A stretch of 64,000 nt of DNA. Origin: Branchiostoma floridae (lineage: Eukaryota; Chordata; Leptocardii; Amphioxiformes; Branchiostomatidae). The position numbers and the translations under genes are program-made. Shown here piece by piece: positions 51,301 through 58,100 of this stretch; the first letter of the stretch is position 1, and each line of letters opens with the position of its first letter. Location: the NCBI RefSeq assembly GCF_000003815.2, contig NC_049979.1, positions 2,513,616 through 2,577,615 of the forward strand, read 5' to 3'. The notes under the pieces are model-generated. The model had not been told where the DNA came from. It did no database searches and worked only from the letters and a program-made list of their open reading frames with translations.

Positions 51301-54300
51301 ACTTTACATGGCTTTCCTCACTTTTATAATACTCAGGTGAATATGAGTGCCTAGGGCCGTCCATCGGAAAGGACATTAAATGGAGGTCCCGTGTTTGGGG
51401 AGAGCTATCCCCACACGTGCGATGGTGCGGTGTGCGACGGTGCAAATCCTTCCGTCTAGAATTGGTGATTCTCCACAAATCACGCGGACTCCAGGAAGAA
51501 TAGTGACATATCAGTCACTGATGGATATCTGTATCAAACCAAACCAAACCATCTGTAGCGGATCGCGGCCCGCCAGAGAGAGAGGATCGTCCCGGGACAC
51601 GCTCCTGTCAGCTTCCCCCGCGCGCGTCACTCATCACCGGCCCCATTACACGCGGATGAGCCCGCTGATGACCCCCTCCCGGACACCCGAGCCAGATGAG
51701 CCCGCTGATGACCCGCTCCCCGACACCCGGGCCAGATGAGCCCGCTGATGACCCGCTCCCCGACACCCGAGCCAGATGAGCCCGCTGATGACCCCCTCCC
51801 CGACACCCGAGCCAGATGAGCCCGCTGATGACCCGCTCCCCGACACCCGGGCCAGATGAGCCCGCTGATGACCCGCTCCCCGACACCCGAGCCAGATGAG
51901 CCCGCTGATGCCCCCCTCCCCGACACCCGAGCCAGATGAGCCCGCTGATGACCCCCTCCCCGACACCCGAGCCAGATGAGCCCGCTGATGACCCCCTCCC
52001 CGACACCCGAGCCAGATGAGCCCGCTGATGCCCCCCTCCCCGACACCCGAGCCAGATGAGCCCGCTGATGACCCCCTCCCCGACACCCGAGCCAGATGAG
52101 CCCGCTGATGACCCGCTCCCCGACACCCGAGCCAGATGAGCCCGCTGATGACCCCCTCCCCGACACCCGAGCCGCCGGTGCTGACAGCCGGGAGCCGCCG
52201 GGAGTGATGGATGGGACTCCCGGGGACCCCTGCCGATCCGGCTCCTGGCGGGGCGGATGGAAAAAAAGGTTGTGTCGTCGCACATTGGACACCATCCCAG
52301 AGAGAAAAAAAGTAGTCTCCAAGCAGATCCTACGGTAGCATAAGATAGTATCAATTCAAAAGCTGGCAGAGGAGCGAAGCCGGCTTAGAACTGTACGTGT
52401 GTTTCGCTACAAGGCAAATGGACACCTCTAGGCTGACTACACTCCTTTGCCAGTTTGGTACTATCTTATGCCATTGTAGGATCGGCTTGGAAAAACGGAG
52501 AATGCCTGTCTACCGACCCTGTGTTTCTTTTTTTTTCAGGACTGAGATATTAGCCTGGGTACCTGTAACCATTCTATTTCTACCGGGTCTCATTTACCCA
52601 GGGTAGGGCTCATTGCACTCGCTGCCTTAAAAAAAGGAGCCCCGGTAGAAATTAGCCTTGTAATACCAGACCCAAAAAATATCGATAGATATTTTTTTTT
52701 TGAGATTGGGCTGCGGTCTGGTAACCAGGCTAGGTAGAAATAGGATGGTAACCAGGCTAGTGTCTTCTATCTCAGTCCTGACAACAAACATAGGCCAAAT
52801 GTGTTCGGTCATTTGTTCAACCTTGTACAACCTTCCTGGCCATTTATATTTCACAATGAAGATTGGAGGAAACTTTGGGGGGGGGGGGGTACTTGTCTTT
52901 CACACGTTCGTGTCAGTTTAGGGGTTCCCAGGGGACGTCACACATGTAATACCATCAGTCCGGCCCTACCTGTCACCCCGCGGCCTTTGCGCGGCGGGGC
53001 TCGGGAGGAGGCGGGGAGGCGGCGCCAGGTCGCGCGGCCTCAGGAGGCGGGAACGCCCGGAAAATGGGGGACAGATGAGCCGGTCATCTCCGGAGCGTCT
53101 TCTCGCCACGCAGGATTGATTACCGCCGGTGTTAGCTCCATCTGGGGGGAATCAAACCGTTCCGCAAACAGCGCAGCGGGGGGACCACAACCTGTCGCCT
53201 GTTGTCAGCACCTCAACTCCCCCCCCCCTCCCGTATAAACTTCTCAAGATCAAGTATGATAGAACACCAACACCTCCCCACTGACCTAACCTAGCACAAA
53301 CTGTCACCTGTTGTCAGCACACACCCCCTCCCGTATAAACGTCTCAACTTTACTCTCAAGTACGATAGAACACGACCACATCACCCCCACCTCCCGTATA
53401 AACGTCTCAAGCATGATGGGACACCAACACCTCCCCACCGACCTAACCTAGAGACCTCACCTCGGCCAACCAACTCCTCTGGTATGTTTTCTGTCTATTT
53501 CGCCAATTTCTACCATTGTTCCATAGACCCGCAGACTGGAGAGCCTCAATCAGTCACTCAGTCACTCCCTTACTCACTCACTCGCGCACTCACTCACTCA
53601 CTCACTCACTCGCGCACTCACTCACTCACTCACTCACTCACTCGCGCACTCACTCACTCGCGCACTCACTCACTCACACACGAACACGCACACACACACA
53701 CGCACGCACACACACACGCACGCACGCACACACACACATTGTTTTGTGATTAGAAAAGATAGGGACACTCATGTTTGGCCCCACCAAATTGTATGGAGGT
53801 TTTCTTATTATCCTATATTGTTTGATTAGTGAGAGTTTTTAAGATTTATTCTCTACCCACTTTTTTCTGTAGTTTATATTTGACCATACAAAAGTCACTG
53901 TGCGTTCTGTCGTGTCAATAAAGCATGGTTAAATGGAGTTGACACATATACATTTATTCAAGAAGGAATAAAGGTTCAAACAAAGTTCAAACAAACGTAA
54001 GTGGAAGAAGAAGAGGAATGCGCCAAAACTTTAAGGAGAACAGCACCTCCCTTTAGTTGGAGCTGGACCGTGGCGATCTTTGATTCCTAAGGCATCTTAA
54101 CTCCTTCAGGTGTTCTATGTTTAGAGACAACCTCTTTGGGATAGTACCCCTCCGGGTGTGAATGTACATGAGCTTGGTCCGCTGGAGATGGACCGTAGCG
54201 ATCTTTACTTCCAAAGGCATCTTAAAACATCTCCTTCAGGTGTTCTATGTTTTAGAAACAACCTCGGATAGCACCCTTCCGGGTGTGCATTTACATCAGC

Positions 54301-55104
54301 TTGGTCCGCTGGAGATGGACCGTAGCGATCTTTAATTCCTAAGGCATCTTAACTCCTTCAGGTGTTCTATGTTTAGAGACAACCTCAGTGGGATAGTACC
54401 CCCCCCCCCCCCCTCCGGGTGTGAATTTACTTGAGCTTGGTGCGCTGGAGATGGACCGTAGCGATCTTAACTTCCAAAGGCATCTTAAGACATCTCCTTC
54501 AGGTGTTCTATGTTTTAGGAACAACCTCGGATAGCACCCCTCCGGGTGTGAATTTACATCAGCTTGGTCCGCTGGAGATGGACCGTAGCGATCTTTACTT
54601 CCCAAGGCATCTTAAGACATCTCCTTCAGGTGTTCTATGTTTTAGGAACAACCTCGGATAGCACCCTTCCGGGTGTGAATGTACATGAGCTTGGTGCGCC
54701 GGAGATGGACCGTAGCGATCTTTACTTCCCAAGGCATCTTAAGACATCTCCTTCAGGTGTTCTATGTTTTAGAAACAACCTCGGATAGCACCCTCTGGGT
54801 GTGAATTTACATGAGCTTGGCGAGCTAGCGTTACACCGTGGCGATCTCAATTTCCACCCCGTGCGAACACCGCCGTTAGGTGTGCTAAATTTGGAACGGG
54901 GTCGGTGGGGTGCAAGTCTTCTGGGTTCAAGTGTTGGATATGATTGGGAAGTACGGTTTGGCGCGCTTGGACCGCGACGGTATTTACTATAAAAAGAAAA
55001 AGCGTGAAAACACTGTCTTCCACGGTTCCACGGTCGGTCGGTGTGAGTGTTGTGGGCCGTAAAAGGTGATTTGTATAGATGCCAGAGAACCCCAATACCA
55101 TGGC

Positions 55105-55142
<38 letters not shown>

Positions 55143-58100
55143 ACGCACACACACACATGCATACACACACACACGCAAGACACACGCAAGACACACGCAC
55201 ACACACACACATGCATACACACACAAGACACACGCACACACACACGCACACACACACGCACACAACAGACAGACGCACACACAACACACACAAACGCAAT
55301 CACACACACACATACACACACACACGGGTATCGAACTCGGGACCTATAGATTCCGAGCCGAACACTCTCGTTCGGAGTCTGCAACGGAGGCTACCCTACC
55401 TCCCATAGTCCTGTCACTTGCGGTTACACGGGTCGGTAGCCACCATCATCCTGTCGGTTCTCAGCCCCTACCGCATCACTCAGGCAGTCTCTACCAGACT
55501 GACTATATACTCTGGCTTTGAATAGATTAGATTATAATTTGCCAAGCGAGTTTTCCTTCCTGAGGAGTTTTGGCATTGACTGACTCACCTGACCAATTTC
55601 CCGATGTTTTTTGCCGAATTCTACGTTCCTCGCACCCCGTTAGGAAGGCCTGGTGGAGGCTACCACTCGGTTGCCACTGGGCTTCACTTCAAGGCAACTA
55701 ACAACACACGACGTAACAGTGGTGTCCCACTCACTAGGCGAGCAGAGAAAGTGACGTGCGGCCACAAGGAAGACATACAAGAAAGTCAATAAAAGTCGTG
55801 CAAGGTGCAGTGGTTAGCAAATAAGGGTGCAAAACGTCACTCACAAAAGTTCAATAAGTCACTAATAACTCCAAACGTCACTTACAAAGCTGCACGTACA
55901 AAGCAAGCTACAGGATTTCGTCCGTTGCAACGTTGCTTTACAAGGATTTCGTCCGCTGCGAACGAGACCTTACAGGACGCGTTCTGTCGGAGAACTCTTC
56001 AAGCAGAGGTTAGGCTCCGGCTGTGGTTTTTATCCATTTTTATCTGGCTGTCTATATTGTACCGATTTCGTTCTGTGTCGCTGACTAAAGAAAACGGTAC
56101 AAAACAGAAAGTCTGATGAAAACGCGTAAAAACGTCCAAAAAAACAGCCAGTGCGTAACCTCTGCTTGGAGAGTACCGTCGGAGAACACCCCCCACCCCA
56201 CCCCATTCCCCCAGGACCAGGTGCATTATAACAAGACCAGTAGAACTCCGCACCGCTGACGGAACGGACCGACCAGTAGCCAGCTCCCTGGCGCCGAGCA
56301 CGTTCTGGTCTGCTTCATGCAGCCTCACGAACACAAGTTAGCGTCCAACACACTCAGCATCACACGTTCTCTAAACACTCAGTATCACACTTCCAAAACA
56401 CGTACTATCACACGTCCAACACACTCAGCATCACACGTTCTAAACACTCAATATGACACTTCCAAAACACGCACTATCACACGTCCAACACACTCAGCGT
56501 CACACGTTCTAAAGCTAAAACACTCAGTATCACACTTCCAAAACACGTACTATCACACGTCCAACACGCTCAGCATCACACGTTCTTAAAACACTCAGTA
56601 TCACACTTCCAAAACACGCACTAACACACTTCCAACACACTCAGCATCACACGTTCTAAACACTCAGTATCACACTTCCAAAACACGCACTATCACACGT
56701 CCAACACACTCAGCGTCACACGTTCTAAACACTCAGTAACACTCAGTATCACACTTCCAAAACACGCACTATCACACGTCCAACACACTCAGTGTCACAG
56801 ACATTTCTTAAAACACTCAGTATCACACTTCCAAAACACGCACTATCACACGTCCAGCACACTCAGCGTCAAGGTGGGTTTACACCTGCGTATATTTTCA
56901 AGTGCGCGTGAGTTCCGCATGAAATTTTGTCAATACGCGGCCGAACGCCCAACATTTGGAATTTTTTTGGAATAAATCAAATTGTACGTCGAGCCCATCT
57001 GGCGTTTGAATTACGACTTCAGCGTTTTCATTTCGCATGAGATGCGTATGATTGCAACTGAAATGCGCAACAAAATTTTCCGTACTGCGAATAGATTCGT
57101 ATGGGGTACGTATGTTGGGCGTTTTCCAGACGCACACAACGTCTACCGACCGCATGCCTGACGCACCTGGTGCTAACTGCATTCCAAACGCATTTCAGGT
57201 GTGTCAGAGGAACAGTTTGTGTTACATATACTTTTGTTTGCGAGCATTGCCAATAGAGTATTTTTGTTAGAGGAACCCTTTGTACTACGTATGCCTTTGT
57301 TTACAGGCAGTGCAAGTAGAACATTGACAAGTAAACAGTGAAGAGTTTTTTTATTCATTTGAGAAGCAGTAAAGCAGTGACACTGTGTTTTTACAGAAAT
57401 GTGGGCCATCATTTACCTTAAGAAATTATGTGCACTGTTAAGATTGTGTTTGTTTTCACTTTGTCCTTAATGATTTCCCCTATCATCTTAGTACTTCAAC
57501 TACTATAAAAGTCACACTCATACACACCACAAAACGTATTCAAGATCTTTATCAAACACGTAAATTAAACAATTATGAAACCTTACGCCCTCTTTCAAAG
57601 TTGTAATATGGCTCTATATTGCACCTTTATATCATGTGGTTCTACACACAAAAAAGTGCCATTATCAGCAAATTAAGTCAAATATCTGTTACACAAAATG
57701 GCACGTGTGTCACACAAATTGACCCAGTGCTTGAGCAGGTCCCTCTACATCTTCCCGTCCCTAGAGGCTCTGTTGGGACCAGTATGAAATTTTCATGGTG
57801 TCCTGCAAGTTGTGACCATCTTTCTATGCCCCCGGTACAAATTCGTCGGTCCTGGTCTGGATCTGCCATCTTGAGATGATTTTTTATCTTGCCGGGCTTG
57901 CGCCCGGCAAGATAATGTGGCGGATATTTTCCATGGTTCAATGGTTCAATCAATGGTTCAATGTTAACCCAGCCCTTCCAAAGGCCCTTCAAAAGGCCCT
58001 TTTCTCTTTGCCCAATTTTATGGCTTAGTTAGACAAGGGTTACATTGCAGTCCAGTATCAAAACTGTATTTTAGACGTATGTGGTCCAGCGTAAATAAAT

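Noticed and set aside
51608-52354. 248-, 231- and 146-codon minus-strand frames
   Set aside because: By-products of a 40-bp minisatellite read in different phases.
54722-55384. 220-codon frame with Cys-Val repeats
   Set aside because: Mostly a CA/TG microsatellite and part of the 125-bp repeat.
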